This document shows positions 44,262-53,079 of a stretch of DNA of 64,000 nt, piece by piece. The stretch comes from Candidatus Leptovillus gracilis (GTDB lineage: Bacteria; Chloroflexota; Anaerolineae; Promineifilales; Promineifilaceae): contig JADJXA010000005.1 in NCBI GenBank assembly GCA_016716065.1, forward strand, positions 248,001-312,000, written 5' to 3'. Position numbers and translations under genes: made by a program. The notes under the pieces are model-generated. The model was not told where the DNA came from. It saw only the letters and a program-made list of their open reading frames with translations, and searched no databases. Positions within the stretch are counted from its first letter, which is position 1, and every line of letters starts with the position of its first letter.

Positions 44262-45191
44262 CTACCCCTCCCCCTCTACCACCGGCGGCACGCGGACAAT
44301 GGGCACATTGGCGGTATCCCCTTCCACCGACACCGCCGCGCCAATGACCCAGCCCGGCTCGCCTGCCAGGCAGCAAAGCTGCCACCACTCACCATTTGCC
44401 GATTGTCCGACCATTTCATATCGCCCAGACTGGGTAATTTCGCCAATGATCGGATACTCAGTGCCGGGTCCCTGGCGCACGTTGAGCCGTAACACATTGA
44501 CGACTACCAGGGGCACGGCCGTTGGCGGCAGTGTGGCGCTGGCTGTTGGCGCGGGGGTAAATGTGGGCGGCGGCGTTGGAAGCTGCGTGGTTGTGGCCGT
44601 GGGCACGGCCGTTGCTGTATCTATGGGTGGCTGTTCGGCCGCTGCGCTGGTCGGGGTCGTTTGTCCGGCAGGGGTTGGGCTGGGGGCATTTGTCGGGGCG
44701 ATGACTAAGAGCGCGGGCGGGGTTGGCGCGCTGGCCGCTGCGCCAAAAAAGCGGCCGAAAGCCAGCAGCACGGCCGTTAGCAGCACACCGGCAGCCAACA
44801 CGCCCCATACCACCCTTGTCGCCCAGCGGCGCGGTTCGGCCAGTTGGCCGCGCAGTTCAACCGGCAGCGGACCAGACGCGGCCCGGCGAAACACCGGGCA
44901 CGCTTCATGGTCCGCCCCCAGGCAAAAAGCCTGTTGGTGTGCCAGGGAAACCTGTTCAGCCGGCTGGGCGTGATGGCATGTGCCCGCCGGCGATACAAAC
45001 AAAAAGCGCGTCGCCGCATCGTCTGGGCTGCCCAGGTGGGGGCAGCCCTGGGTTAGTTCCGACAATGGCTGCGTAGGCAGGGGAAGCGGTAGGGATACGG
45101 CCGTTTCCAGCGGAAACGAATCGTCCACAAACTGCTCAGGCAGTCGCCCCTGCCCGGCCCCATTTTTGCCATTTTTCACACCCAAAGACAT
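44262..45191 (-). CDS. Membrane protein with Cys/His-rich N-terminus and extracytoplasmic SH3 domain
   Basis: 309 residues. The cytoplasmic N-terminus holds the pattern CPHLGSPDDAATRF...GTCHHAQ...HQQAFCLGADHEACPVF, with cysteines 50, 72, 90 and 98 and several histidines, a module I know from Chloroflexota envelope proteins, probably metal-binding. One membrane helix follows (about 126-148), then a Thr/Pro-rich linker (about 155-230) and a bacterial SH3 domain (VLRLNVRQGPGTEYPIIGEI...NGEWWQLCC..GEPGWV). The SH3 domain likely binds cell wall. It stands alone, divergent from the sigma-factor gene. Confidence 0.78.
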   Translation of the reverse strand: MSLGVKNGKNGAGQGRLPEQFVDDSFPLETAVSLPLPLPTQPLSELTQGCPHLGSPDDAATRFLFVSPAGTCHHAQPAEQVSLAHQQAFCLGADHEACPVFRRAASGPLPVELRGQLAEPRRWATRVVWGVLAAGVLLTAVLLAFGRFFGAAASAPTPPALLVIAPTNAPSPTPAGQTTPTSAAAEQPPIDTATAVPTATTTQLPTPPPTFTPAPTASATLPPTAVPLVVVNVLRLNVRQGPGTEYPIIGEITQSGRYEMVGQSANGEWWQLCCLAGEPGWVIGAAVSVEGDTANVPIVRVPPVVEGEG

Positions 45192-45223
45192 GCTGTTCCC
45201 TTTTGTAAGTCTCCTACGAAAAT

Positions 45224-45256
45224 AGAGTTGTCAAATCTTAAAGATTTGACAACTCT
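45224..45256. repeat. Double-symmetry hairpin (AGAGTTG/CAAATCT type)
   Basis: 16-bp perfect arms around a single A. Each arm is a near-palindrome AGAGTTG-t-CAAATCT with one mismatch. Related in sequence to the AGATTGG hairpin at 41109. It lies 33 bp before the start of the SH3 protein gene. Confidence 0.85.
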
Positions 45257-45310
45257 AACCCTCATGAAGTCTCTAGTGTATCTGGAGCATTTACCTTGCG
45301 CAAAAGTATC

Positions 45311-45523
45311 TATCGCGCCCCGGCAATTCCAATTGTGGTAGGGGCAGGACGGCGCGGACAAGTAACAGCCGCAGCGGACGGCATTTTCCCGCGCCGTCTC
45401 GCCCATTTTTGCCTGAACCGGGCGAGATAGGCGGCAGCAGAGGTCTTGGAGAATGGCCGAGACAATGGCCCGCCCGTCCCGCCCCTACGAGCAGGTTCAT
45501 ATTTGGAATTGCTGATCGCGCCC
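45311..45523. mobile_element. MITE-like element with GTAGGGGCGGGACGG sub-terminal inverted repeats, copy 2
   Basis: Outer ends are ATCGCGCCCCGGCAATTCC and GGAATTGCTGATCGCGCC, then GGTAGGGGCAGGACGGCGCG and CCGTCCCGCCCCTAC. The interior aligns in inverse orientation to the copy at 7587-7795 but carries about 60 bp more on one side. Confidence 0.7.
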
Positions 45524-45629
45524 AGGGCGATTGCCCAAAGCGTTTCATGACAATTCACCATCGGTTGGCTGCCTGACGGTATAATGCCACTGTCACAAAG
45601 TGAGCCTACGCGGTGTTTAGTGAGGTGAA

Positions 45630-46244
45630 TTGGACACAACCGATCCCAATCCAGGACAGACCATGACTGCCTTGCCGGACAACATTCTGTCGGACAATAG
45701 ACGGTTGCAACGCCTGAGCACAGGCGATGCGGCCACGTTTGAAGAGCTGTTTCACGAGCATTACGACCGCGTGTACGGGTTGTTGTTTCGGTTGCTGGGC
45801 AGCCGGGCTGAGGCCGAAGACCTGGCCCAGGAGGTTTTCCTGAAGCTGTATCATCACGCTTTCACCCACAAGCGCTTTCAGCGAGAACGAGAACACCACC
45901 TTGGCGCCTGGTTGTATCGGGTGGCGACCAACATGGGGTACAATGCCATTCGCAGCCGCCGCCGGCGCTGGCAGCGCAACGTCTACCTGGTCCCAGACGC
46001 GGCCGATGGTGCCAATACCGAGGCTGAGGTGGCGCAGCGGGAAACGGCCGTCATCGTGCGCAAAACCCTGGCAAAACTCCCCGAACGCCAGGTGCAGCTT
46101 CTGCTGCTGCGGCAGATGGGGCTAAGTTACGCCGAATGCGCCGACGTCTGCGGTGTTGCCCCTGGCTCGGTGGGCACGCTGCTGGCCCGCGCCGCGGCCG
46201 CCTTCCGCGCCGCGTATGAAGAAGAGATAGGAGGCAAATCATGA
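45630..46244 (+). CDS. ECF-type RNA polymerase sigma factor
   Basis: A 204-residue (or 193-residue) sigma-70 family protein. Region 2 is seen in ATFEELFHEHYDRVYGLLFRLLGSRAEAEDLAQEVFLKLYHH and WLYRVATNMGYNAIRSRRRR, region 4 in LAKLPERQVQLLLLRQMGLSYAECADVCGVAPGSVGTLLARAAAAFR. The start may be TTG at 45630 (GAGGTG just before) or ATG at 45663 (AGGA at a good distance). The stop overlaps the next ATG (ATGA), so the downstream membrane protein is probably its anti-sigma factor. Confidence 0.88.
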   Translation: MDTTDPNPGQTMTALPDNILSDNRRLQRLSTGDAATFEELFHEHYDRVYGLLFRLLGSRAEAEDLAQEVFLKLYHHAFTHKRFQREREHHLGAWLYRVATNMGYNAIRSRRRRWQRNVYLVPDAADGANTEAEVAQRETAVIVRKTLAKLPERQVQLLLLRQMGLSYAECADVCGVAPGSVGTLLARAAAAFRAAYEEEIGGKS

Positions 46245-47236
46245 ACCAGACGGAACGTGACTTGCAAGATGTGCTGGAGAAGCTGGCGACGTTGGAACCA
46301 ACGGCCGTCGAAGCCCCCCGCGCCCCACGCGCCCTGGCGCAAATTCACCACCGCCTGGTTCTGGAGGAGGAAAATCGCTGGCAGCAGCGGTTCCGGCGAT
46401 TCTTTGCCCCGTCACCGGCCCGCCGCCTGGCGCTGACGCTGGCTTTTGTGGTCGTGGCGCTGCTGGCGGCTTTTAGCTTGCCAACGGTGCGGGCGGCGGC
46501 CGGGGAATTTTTGGGCTTGTTCCGGGTGCAGACATTTACGGCCGTCTCCATTTCCCCGGAGCAAATTGCCTTGCTGCAACAATTAGCCAACGAAGGGTTG
46601 TCGCCAGGGCAGGTGAACATTATCCAGGAACCGGACGCGCCAACCCCGGTAGCGACTCTGGATGAAGCAGCGGCGGCGTTGGGATTCAGGCCGCGTACAG
46701 TAACCAGCCTGGGCCAGCCAACGGCCGTCCACGCCATCAGCGGTGGCCGCGGCAATTTTGTCATCAATCTGGCCGGGACCCGCGCCATTCTGCAAGCCAC
46801 CGGGGCCGATCCCCTGCTGTTGCCCGACAGCCTGGATGGGGCGCGGATTGATTTAACCACCTTCGCCAGCGTGGAGCAGCAGTGGGCCAACGGCGTCTGG
46901 CTGATCCAGTCTGCCAGCCCAGAAGTAGAATACCCGGCGGAAATTGGTGATCCCACGTTGTTAGCCGAGGCGTTTCTACGTGCTTTGGGACTGGAGGCCG
47001 CCGAGGCGCGGCGGTTAGCGCGAGAGATTGATTGGACCAGCACCCTGCTGCTGCCGCTGCCGGCGGATGCCATCTCTTTCCGCGAAATTCAGGTGGATGG
47101 CAGCAGTGGTCTGGCGCTGCAAAACCTCGATGGCACGGCCAGCGCCCTGGTCTGGCAGCGGAATGGCGTTCTTTACTTGCTGCAAGGGGCCATGCCCCCA
47201 GCGGAATTGGCCGCTTTGGCGGCTTCGTTGAATTGA
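46241..47236 (+). CDS. Probable membrane anti-sigma factor
   Basis: 331 residues. A cytoplasmic N-terminus of about 65 residues lacks the HxxxCxxC zinc motif of ZAS anti-sigma factors. One membrane helix follows (about 66-84, LALTLAFVVVALLAAFSL), then a large outer domain with ATLDEAAAALGFRP, reminiscent of DUF4367-type sensor domains. The role rests on context: translational coupling to the ECF sigma gene and the single-span topology. Confidence 0.68.
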   Translation: MNQTERDLQDVLEKLATLEPTAVEAPRAPRALAQIHHRLVLEEENRWQQRFRRFFAPSPARRLALTLAFVVVALLAAFSLPTVRAAAGEFLGLFRVQTFTAVSISPEQIALLQQLANEGLSPGQVNIIQEPDAPTPVATLDEAAAALGFRPRTVTSLGQPTAVHAISGGRGNFVINLAGTRAILQATGADPLLLPDSLDGARIDLTTFASVEQQWANGVWLIQSASPEVEYPAEIGDPTLLAEAFLRALGLEAAEARRLAREIDWTSTLLLPLPADAISFREIQVDGSSGLALQNLDGTASALVWQRNGVLYLLQGAMPPAELAALAASLN

Positions 47237-47281
47237 TGGTTGGCTAACCTGTCAACCAGCCCAGCCACAAGGAACAACCTC

Positions 47282-48211
47282 TTGCATTCACCAGCGATTG
47301 AAACTCAGGGCTTGCGTAAGGCGTTTGGCGGCAAAACGGCCGTCACCGACCTGACCCTCACGGTGCAGCGGGGGGAAATCTTCGGTTTTCTGGGGGCCAA
47401 TGGCGCCGGCAAAACCACATCGGTAAAAATGCTGCTGGGGCTGTCCAGCCCGACGGCAGGCACGGCAGCCCTGTTGGGACGGCCGTTGGGCGACCGCGCC
47501 AGCCGCGCCGCTATCGGCTATCTGCCGGAGCATTTTCGCTTTCATGAATGGCTGACGGCCGTTGAGTTTTTGGATTTACACGGCCGTTTGTACAAGATGG
47601 AAAAAACGGAACGCACGGCCGTTATCCCTGACTTGTTGGCGCTGGTGGGCCTGAGCGAGCGGGCCAATACGCGGCTGCGCGCCTTTTCTAAAGGGATGTT
47701 GCAGCGCATTGGGCTGGCTCAGGCGCTGCTGAACAGCCCGCAGTTGGTCTTTCTGGACGAGCCAACCTCTGGTCTGGACCCGCTGGGGCGGCGGTTGGTG
47801 CGCGACGTGGTAAATGGGCTGCGAGAGGAAGGAACGGCCGTCTTCCTCAACTCTCATCTGCTCAGCGAAGTGGAAAAAACCTGCGACCGCGTGGCTTTCA
47901 TCCGCGATGGGGCGATTGTGGAAACCATCAGTCTGGCCGATTTTGACCAGGGCAGCCTGCGGGTGACAGTGCGCGTCGGCCAACCGACGGCGCAGTTGAC
48001 GCAGGCGTTGGCCCGATTTGGCGCAGAGGTAGGGATGGATGGCAAAGACGGCCGTATCCACCTGACCCTGCCCCACGAAAGCCACCTGCCTGAACTGGCC
48101 CAATGGCTCGTCAACCAGGGCCACACCTTATACGAACTGACGCCCGAACGCCTTTCCCTGGAAGACCACTTTCTGCAAATCATCGGCCAGCCAACGGCCG
48201 TTCAGGGTTAA
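47282..48211 (+). CDS. ABC transporter ATP-binding protein without adjacent permease
   Basis: A 309-residue CcmA/DrrA-type ATPase. Walker A GANGAGKTT, signature FSKGMLQRIG (variant of LSGGQ), Walker B LVFLDEPTSGLD and the H-loop NSHLLSE are present, then a C-terminal extension of about 80 residues. The TTG at 47282 is chosen because AAGGA lies 8 nt upstream and homology starts there. It may be in one unit with the sigma/anti-sigma pair. The expected ABC-2 permease does not follow; a repeat element and msrA come next. Confidence 0.85.
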   Translation: MHSPAIETQGLRKAFGGKTAVTDLTLTVQRGEIFGFLGANGAGKTTSVKMLLGLSSPTAGTAALLGRPLGDRASRAAIGYLPEHFRFHEWLTAVEFLDLHGRLYKMEKTERTAVIPDLLALVGLSERANTRLRAFSKGMLQRIGLAQALLNSPQLVFLDEPTSGLDPLGRRLVRDVVNGLREEGTAVFLNSHLLSEVEKTCDRVAFIRDGAIVETISLADFDQGSLRVTVRVGQPTAQLTQALARFGAEVGMDGKDGRIHLTLPHESHLPELAQWLVNQGHTLYELTPERLSLEDHFLQIIGQPTAVQG

Positions 48212-48537
48212 ATAAGCGAGACTTCATGAGTGGGCTGCATCCACCACCATGAATGAAAATCGTTGCGCCACCTGGAAGGCGACGACGCGAGCAAGATACT
48301 GACGCTACATCAATCCGAAATCCGGCATGGTTCATCGAGCGGAACATCTTCTTTACAAATTGACACTAAATTGTCATGCTGAGCGGAGTCTTCGGAGCGA
48401 AGCATCCCGCTCCACCAGAAGAAGGAGATGCTTCGGAGGACCTCAGCATGACACGTTTTTTTGTTAAATTTGTAAAGCACGTGTCGCCTGAATTGAACCT
48501 TGCCCGAAATCCGAAATTCTCAAAGGAGTATTACCTT
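48212..48537. other. 326-bp intergenic region carrying a nested inverted repeat
   Basis: No gene apart from the ribosome-binding site of msrA (AAGGAG near 48525). The middle is the nested inverted repeat at 48311-48526. In-frame codons upstream of msrA are read from this repeat and are not coding. Confidence 0.65.
48311..48526. repeat. Nested inverted repeat (GGCATGGTTCA / GTCATGCTGAG family), copy 2
   Basis: GAAATCCGGCATGGTTCATC mirrors TGAACCTTGCCCGAAATCC; TTTACAAATT mirrors AAATTTGTAAA; GTCATGCTGAGCGGA mirrors CCTCAGCATGAC around a GAAGCATCCC/GATGCTTC hairpin. Aligns in opposite orientation to 27951-28168 at all levels. Confidence 0.75.
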
Positions 48538-49101
48538 ATGAATCAAGAACCTGGCCTTTCCCAACAAGTCACTACCCTCGGCGGCGGCTGCTTCTGGTGT
48601 CTGGAAGCAGTCTATGATGATTTAATCGGCGTGTCATCGGTGGTTTCCGGCTACGCTGGCGGCCACGTGCCCAACCCCACCTATGAGCAGGTTTGCGGCA
48701 AACGGACCGGCCACGCCGAAGTAGTACAGGTGACGTTTGATCCAACCGTCATCAGCTTCCAGGAGATTTTGGAGGTGTTTTTCACCATCCACGACCCGAC
48801 GACGCTGAACCGGCAGGGCAACGACGTCGGCCCACAGTACCGTTCCGCTATCTTTTACCACGATGCGGCACAAAAAGAGACGGCTGCTGCCGTCATGGCC
48901 GAACTAGCCGCGGCCGGATTGTGGTCGGACCCCATCGTCACCGAAGTGACTCCCCTGGATGTGTTTTATCGCGCCGAGGATTACCACCAAAACTACTTCC
49001 AGAACAATCCGTACCAACCCTATTGTCAGTTTGTGGTCGCCCCCAAAGTTGCCAAGTTCCGCAAAAAATTCAGCCACCGGCGCAAATCGGCCGGTGGCTG
49101 A
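48538..49101 (+). CDS. msrA: Peptide-methionine (S)-S-oxide reductase
   Basis: A 187-residue enzyme that reduces methionine-S-sulfoxide in proteins. The active site is GGGCFWCLEAVYDDLIG with catalytic C18, followed by SGYAGGHVPNPTYEQVCGKRTGHAEVVQVTFDP and FTIHDPTTLNRQGNDVGPQYRSAIF, all conserved. No resolving cysteine is seen near the C-terminus. AAGGAG lies before the ATG at 48538; an earlier in-frame Met reads through repeat DNA. No msrB adjacent. Confidence 0.95.
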   Translation: MNQEPGLSQQVTTLGGGCFWCLEAVYDDLIGVSSVVSGYAGGHVPNPTYEQVCGKRTGHAEVVQVTFDPTVISFQEILEVFFTIHDPTTLNRQGNDVGPQYRSAIFYHDAAQKETAAAVMAELAAAGLWSDPIVTEVTPLDVFYRAEDYHQNYFQNNPYQPYCQFVVAPKVAKFRKKFSHRRKSAGG

Positions 49102-49106
49102 TACAG

Positions 49107-49227
49107 CTAGTACACCTCGGCACAAAAAGCGCGCGCGTTTTTTGTTGGGCGATTTTGTAAATCGCCCCGGAACGATTTACAAAATCGTTCTACAAACGGT
49201 CGGCTTATTTCTGCCACTGTGTACTAG
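49107..49227. mobile_element. CTAG-flanked MITE-like element with TACAC...GTGTA ends, copy 2
   Basis: 121 bp from CTAGTACAC to GTGTACTAG. Opposite orientation to the copy at 28376. It has an additional internal palindrome: GATTTTGTAAATCG is followed by its mirror CGATTTACAAAATCG, making it 23 bp longer. Confidence 0.78.
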
Positions 49228-49246
49228 AATGCAGCTACAGTCTTTC

Positions 49247-50461
49247 TCATTCGTAGCGGAAGCGTGTGACGCCGACGATGAAAAAGAGGACGGCAAAACC
49301 ACTTAACACGGCCGCTTCCGGCAAAATGTCGTTCAACCCGCCGCCGCGCAGCACCAGGTCGGTCAGGCCGCGCATGGCCCAGGTGGTGGGCAAGACATGA
49401 ACGGCCGTGCGCACCGCCGGCGGAAATAACTCAATCGGGAACCAGCAGCCGCCCAACAAAGCCATCGTCATGCCCATCATGATGCTGAGGTTGTTGGCCT
49501 GTCCTTCGGTTTTGACAAACGCGCCCATCATCAGGCCAAAGGCCACCGCCGCCAGCCCAAACGTCAACAGCATGACAATCAGACCGACCGGCGAGCGCCC
49601 CCAGTTGACGCCCATTATCAGGATGCCAAAGCCGACCAACAGCGCCATTTGCACAACGGCCGTCAGATATTGCCCGGTAATCATCCCCAGCAAATAGGTC
49701 GCTTTGCGCGTTGGCGTTACCATCAGGCGGCGCAGCGTGCCATAGCGCCGTTCAAACGCCAGCAGCGCCGACGTGCCTAACAGCGGAATAAACACCCAGG
49801 TAATCAACTGCCCAGCCGACTGATGCGCCGCCTGATTATAGCTGTTGGCCTGGGTCAGGGCGGCGTCTGGTTGGGTGACAACCATGCGCGGCGGCGCGGC
49901 AGCCAACTGCGATTCGGCCAGGGTGGTGGCCTGGCGCAGGTAGGCTTGCCGGGCGGCTTCATCAGCCAGCGGCTCCAGCCGTTCGGCTTCGGCCAGGCTG
50001 GTGCGGGCGGCCAGCCAGGATTGGCTGATGCGGCTGACGGCCGTTTGCACAGCCCGGTCGGCGGCGCTGGCATTGGTGTTGTTGGGCAGTTGGCGCAGGT
50101 CCAGGACGGCCGTTTCCCCGGCCAATACTGCCGCGCCAAACCCGGCCGGAATCACCAACAGCGCCGGGGCATCCTCATCGGCGAACTTCGCCTCCGCTTC
50201 CGCCAGCGCATGTTCGGCAATACGCACCACTTCAGAAGCCGTCAGGTCTGCCAGCAAGGTATTGGCCGGTTCGCTGTTGTCCTGGTTCACCACCAGCAGC
50301 ACAATCCGATTATCACCATCGCCAACCAGACTGCCACCCACGCCACCGCTGAGCAGCACGGTAAACACCAGGGGCAAAATCAAAAAGAAAAGTAGTTCAG
50401 TCCGGCTGGAAAAGCGGATAATGGTATCTTTCCAGGCCAGAGCCGTGATTTTTTGGAACAT
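49247..50461 (-). CDS. ABC-2 type transporter permease
   Basis: 404 residues. One N-terminal membrane helix (about 21-40, LLFFLILPLVFTVLLSGGVGG), a large extracytoplasmic domain of roughly 170 residues, and five C-terminal helices, the YhgE/DrrB-like ABC-2 layout. The C-terminal block YGTLRRLMVTPTRKATYLLGMITGQYL and the GGCWFPIELFPPAVRTAVHVLPTTWAM motif are typical. Third gene of an ATPase-permease-permease operon read leftwards, so it probably forms a heterodimeric exporter. The substrate is unknown. Confidence 0.87.
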   Translation of the reverse strand: MFQKITALAWKDTIIRFSSRTELLFFLILPLVFTVLLSGGVGGSLVGDGDNRIVLLVVNQDNSEPANTLLADLTASEVVRIAEHALAEAEAKFADEDAPALLVIPAGFGAAVLAGETAVLDLRQLPNNTNASAADRAVQTAVSRISQSWLAARTSLAEAERLEPLADEAARQAYLRQATTLAESQLAAAPPRMVVTQPDAALTQANSYNQAAHQSAGQLITWVFIPLLGTSALLAFERRYGTLRRLMVTPTRKATYLLGMITGQYLTAVVQMALLVGFGILIMGVNWGRSPVGLIVMLLTFGLAAVAFGLMMGAFVKTEGQANNLSIMMGMTMALLGGCWFPIELFPPAVRTAVHVLPTTWAMRGLTDLVLRGGGLNDILPEAAVLSGFAVLFFIVGVTRFRYE

Positions 50462-50522
50462 GAGACCTCCGGATTTAAGATTTGGGATTTCGGAGTAAGA
50501 GAATCGTCAATCGCCAATCGCC

Positions 50523-51785
50523 TTACCGCGCAATCAAAGCGCCGGAGCGGCGTTGGAAGATGATAGACGCGGCGATGAATAAAACGGCCGCCATGACAAG
50601 CAAGGCGATCAGGTCGGGGACAATGTCTGTTACCGCGCCCCCCTGGTACAAGGTAGTAAAGCCCTGGATGGCCCAGGCGTTGGGTGTAATTTTGCTGAGT
50701 TGGGCCAGAAAGCCGGTAAAAGGAATCTGCACAAAGCTGCCGCCCAAGATGCCAAAGGTAAGCATGAGCGCCGTACCAAAGCTGGCTACCTGGCCTGGCC
50801 GGTTGGCTAACGAAGCCAGCAGCAGCCCCCAGCCAGTGGCCGCCGCCGCCACCGTCACAATTAGCAGGGCGACGCCGGGTAAATTGCCCCAACGCAAATT
50901 AAACAACAGCGCGCAGGCGGCGATGAGAACGCTGACCTGGGCGACGCCCGTCAGGAAAATGCCTACCACCTTGCCGGCCAGGATTTGTGTGGTCGACGTG
51001 GGAGAAATGAGCAGGCGGGACAACGTGCCTTTGTCGCGCTCGGCCAGGATGCTGCGGCCGCCTAAGGCGACGGTGTACATCAGGAAGGCAACCGCCATGC
51101 CGGGGGCGATATAAGCCAGGAAATTGATGTTGTTGTTGGCCTGGGTCGCGGCCGTGTCGCGTTGAATTTGGATGAGCGAGGCGGCGCTGCCCTGGCTTAG
51201 CTGGCGTTGGGCCATTTCTTGCCCCAGGCGCATCAGGGTGGCAGAGTCGTTGGGCGCGATACGGCCGTTCATCACCATCTGCGTCATCGCCACGTTTACG
51301 CTCACCAGACCGGTTTCCACCTGGTAGACAAACCCCTCGACGATGCTGCTGATAACCCCGGCGCTGATGGTGCGGGCCGGATTGGCGTACACCTCAATCT
51401 GCGCCGCCTCGCCCAGGCTGCCAGCGGTGTCTGGCAAGATGCTGTTGGTAAACCCGGCGGGAATGATGACGGCCGCGGCAACCTGGTCGTCGTCTACCAA
51501 TTGGCGGGCGGCGGCGGGGGAAACGGCCGTGTCTGGCATCAGCAAATCAGCCAGATCGGCCGAATAGAAGGCGTCTACCAACGCCTGACCCAACGCGCCA
51601 TCATCCTCATTCACAATCACCAGGGCGATACCGGTCAGTCCGCTGCTGCCGCCGGAAAATGAGCCGGTAATCAGCCCCAGACCCAATGTCAGCACAAACG
51701 GCGCGCCCAACATCAACACCAGCGCCCCCCGGTCGCGGAATAATACAATTAAATCTTTCCAGCTAATTTGTAGAATTTTTTTCAT
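50523..51785 (-). CDS. ABC-2 type transporter permease
   Basis: 420 residues with the same plan as the neighbour: N-terminal helix after KILQISWKDLIVLFRDRGALVLMLGAPFVLTLGLG, a periplasmic-type domain (about 45-220), and five C-terminal helices with KGTLSRLLISPTSTTQILAGKVVG and GGSFVQIPFTGFLAQLSKITPNAWAIQGF. The two permeases are paralogous and likely pair in one exporter with the ATPase upstream. A short GATTTGGGATTTCGG word repeat lies in the 61-bp gap to the next gene. Confidence 0.87.
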   Translation of the reverse strand: MKKILQISWKDLIVLFRDRGALVLMLGAPFVLTLGLGLITGSFSGGSSGLTGIALVIVNEDDGALGQALVDAFYSADLADLLMPDTAVSPAAARQLVDDDQVAAAVIIPAGFTNSILPDTAGSLGEAAQIEVYANPARTISAGVISSIVEGFVYQVETGLVSVNVAMTQMVMNGRIAPNDSATLMRLGQEMAQRQLSQGSAASLIQIQRDTAATQANNNINFLAYIAPGMAVAFLMYTVALGGRSILAERDKGTLSRLLISPTSTTQILAGKVVGIFLTGVAQVSVLIAACALLFNLRWGNLPGVALLIVTVAAAATGWGLLLASLANRPGQVASFGTALMLTFGILGGSFVQIPFTGFLAQLSKITPNAWAIQGFTTLYQGGAVTDIVPDLIALLVMAAVLFIAASIIFQRRSGALIAR

Positions 51786-51826
51786 GGTAATTTACCTTTG
51801 GGTGGGATTTAGTGTTTGGTGATGGC

Positions 51827-52789
51827 TCAGTCTCTTAAGGCCCGCCCGGTCAGGTGCAAGAAAACGGCTTCCAGGTTCGGCTCTTCAATTTCGATGGCCC
51901 GAATGGGCAGCCCGGCGCCGTTGGCCCGCGTGACAATGGCCGGTAAAACGGCCGCCGCTTCGCGCACCGACAGCACAATCTCGCCGTTCACCGAATTGGC
52001 CGCCAAAATGCCTTCCGTGCCGACAAACAGGTCGGCGTGGCCGTTGGCCTCATGGCCTTCACCAAAATTGAGCCGCACCGTTTCCTGGGAACCGACCACC
52101 TGTTTCAGTTCATCTTGAGTACCGAGGGCGATGAGACGGCCGTGATCCATAATGCCCACCCGGTCCGACAACTCCTCGGCCTCTTCCATGTAATGGGTGG
52201 TGTACAGCACCGTCATGCCCAGGTCGCGCAGGTCGCGCACCATGTCCAGAATGCGCCGCCGACTTTGTGGATCAATGCCCACCGTCGGTTCGTCCATAAA
52301 CAGGAGCTGCGGCTTGTGCAGCAAGCCCACGGCAATGTTGATACGCCGTTTCATGCCGCCGGAATAGGTCTCCACCCGGTCGTTACCCCGATCCGCCAGA
52401 TTGACCTGCTCCAGCACCTCATCCACGCGATGCTTCAGCGCCTTACCGCTCATGTTGTACATCTGGCCCCAAAAATGCAGGTTCTGGCGCGCGGTCAGCT
52501 CTTCATATAGGGCGATCTCTTGGGGAACAACGCCGATAATCTGGCGAATCGCCAGACTGTCGCGGGGAATGTCCAGCCCGGCAATGCTGGCGGAACCGGC
52601 CGTGGGTGTAAGCAGGCAGCTCAGCATAGAGATGGTGGTGGTTTTGCCGGCGCCGTTTGGCCCCAACAGACTAAAAATCTCGCCGCGCAGCACATTAAAA
52701 GAAATGCCGCACACGGCCTGGTTATTACCATAGGATTTCTGTAAATCTCTGGTTGTGAGAATCGGTTCAGACATAGATACCTCCGTCAA
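51827..52789 (-). CDS. ABC-2 exporter ATP-binding protein
   Basis: 320 residues. Walker A LLGPNGAGKTT, Q-loop region IGVVPQEIALYEELT, signature TYSGGMKRRINIAVGL, Walker B LLFMDEPTVGIDPQSRR and H-loop YTTHYMEEAEEL are all canonical; a C-terminal DrrA/NodI-like extension covers the last 90 residues. First gene of the operon with the two permeases at 50523 and 49247. Drug, lipid or polysaccharide export are all possible. Confidence 0.92.
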   Translation of the reverse strand: MTEVSMSEPILTTRDLQKSYGNNQAVCGISFNVLRGEIFSLLGPNGAGKTTTISMLSCLLTPTAGSASIAGLDIPRDSLAIRQIIGVVPQEIALYEELTARQNLHFWGQMYNMSGKALKHRVDEVLEQVNLADRGNDRVETYSGGMKRRINIAVGLLHKPQLLFMDEPTVGIDPQSRRRILDMVRDLRDLGMTVLYTTHYMEEAEELSDRVGIMDHGRLIALGTQDELKQVVGSQETVRLNFGEGHEANGHADLFVGTEGILAANSVNGEIVLSVREAAAVLPAIVTRANGAGLPIRAIEIEEPNLEAVFLHLTGRALRD

Positions 52790-52890
52790 TCGTCAATCGT
52801 CAATTAACAATGATAGAGGCAATGGGGTGGTGGGGGATGTGCTGGAAGTCATGACGCAGGTCACATTGGGCTGCATGACCGGTCATGGTT

Positions 52891-52967
52891 GAACGCGCGA
52901 GTCTTTTGTTGGGCGATTTTGTAAATCGTTCTACAAACTGTTGGCTTATTTCTGCCATTGTGTACTA
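52891..52967. mobile_element. CTAG-type MITE-like element, truncated copy 3
   Basis: From GCGCGAGTCTTTTGTTGGG to ATTGTGTACTA it follows the interior and right end of the copies at 28376 and 49107. The left terminal part (CTAGTACACCTCGGC) is missing, and the right CTAG is CTAA here. Confidence 0.65.
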
Positions 52968-52968
52968 A

Positions 52969-53073
52969 AAGTCAGTGTACAGTGACCAGTGTTCCGTGCG
53001 CGTTTTCCAGAGATAACGCCCACGGAACACTGGTCACTGAATGCTGCTTGCTGAACACTGATTACGGCTACCA
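52969..53073. repeat. Word-repeat palindrome (CAGTGT/ACACTG type) with TCTCTGGAAAACGCGC core
   Basis: GTGACCAGTGTTCCGTG mirrors CACGGAACACTGGTCAC perfectly over 17 bp. The centre, read on the minus strand, matches the core of the 31737 copy. It directly abuts the stop of the ligase-like gene at 53080. Confidence 0.8.
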
Positions 53074-53079
53074 GGGGTT

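Larger units (their letters stand above)
45192..45629. other. 438-bp divergent intergenic region with two repeats and a -10 box
   Basis: It contains the double-symmetry hairpin (45224-45256), a MITE-like element (about 45311-45523), and a perfect TATAAT at 45580-45585 that could serve the sigma-factor gene, though without a clear -35. No gene. Confidence 0.65.
52790..53079. other. 290-bp intergenic region made of repeats
   Basis: It contains a TCGTCAATCG word repeat (about 52790-52810), a truncated copy of the TACAC/GTGTA element (52891-52967), and a word-repeat palindrome (52969-53073). No gene. Confidence 0.7.
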
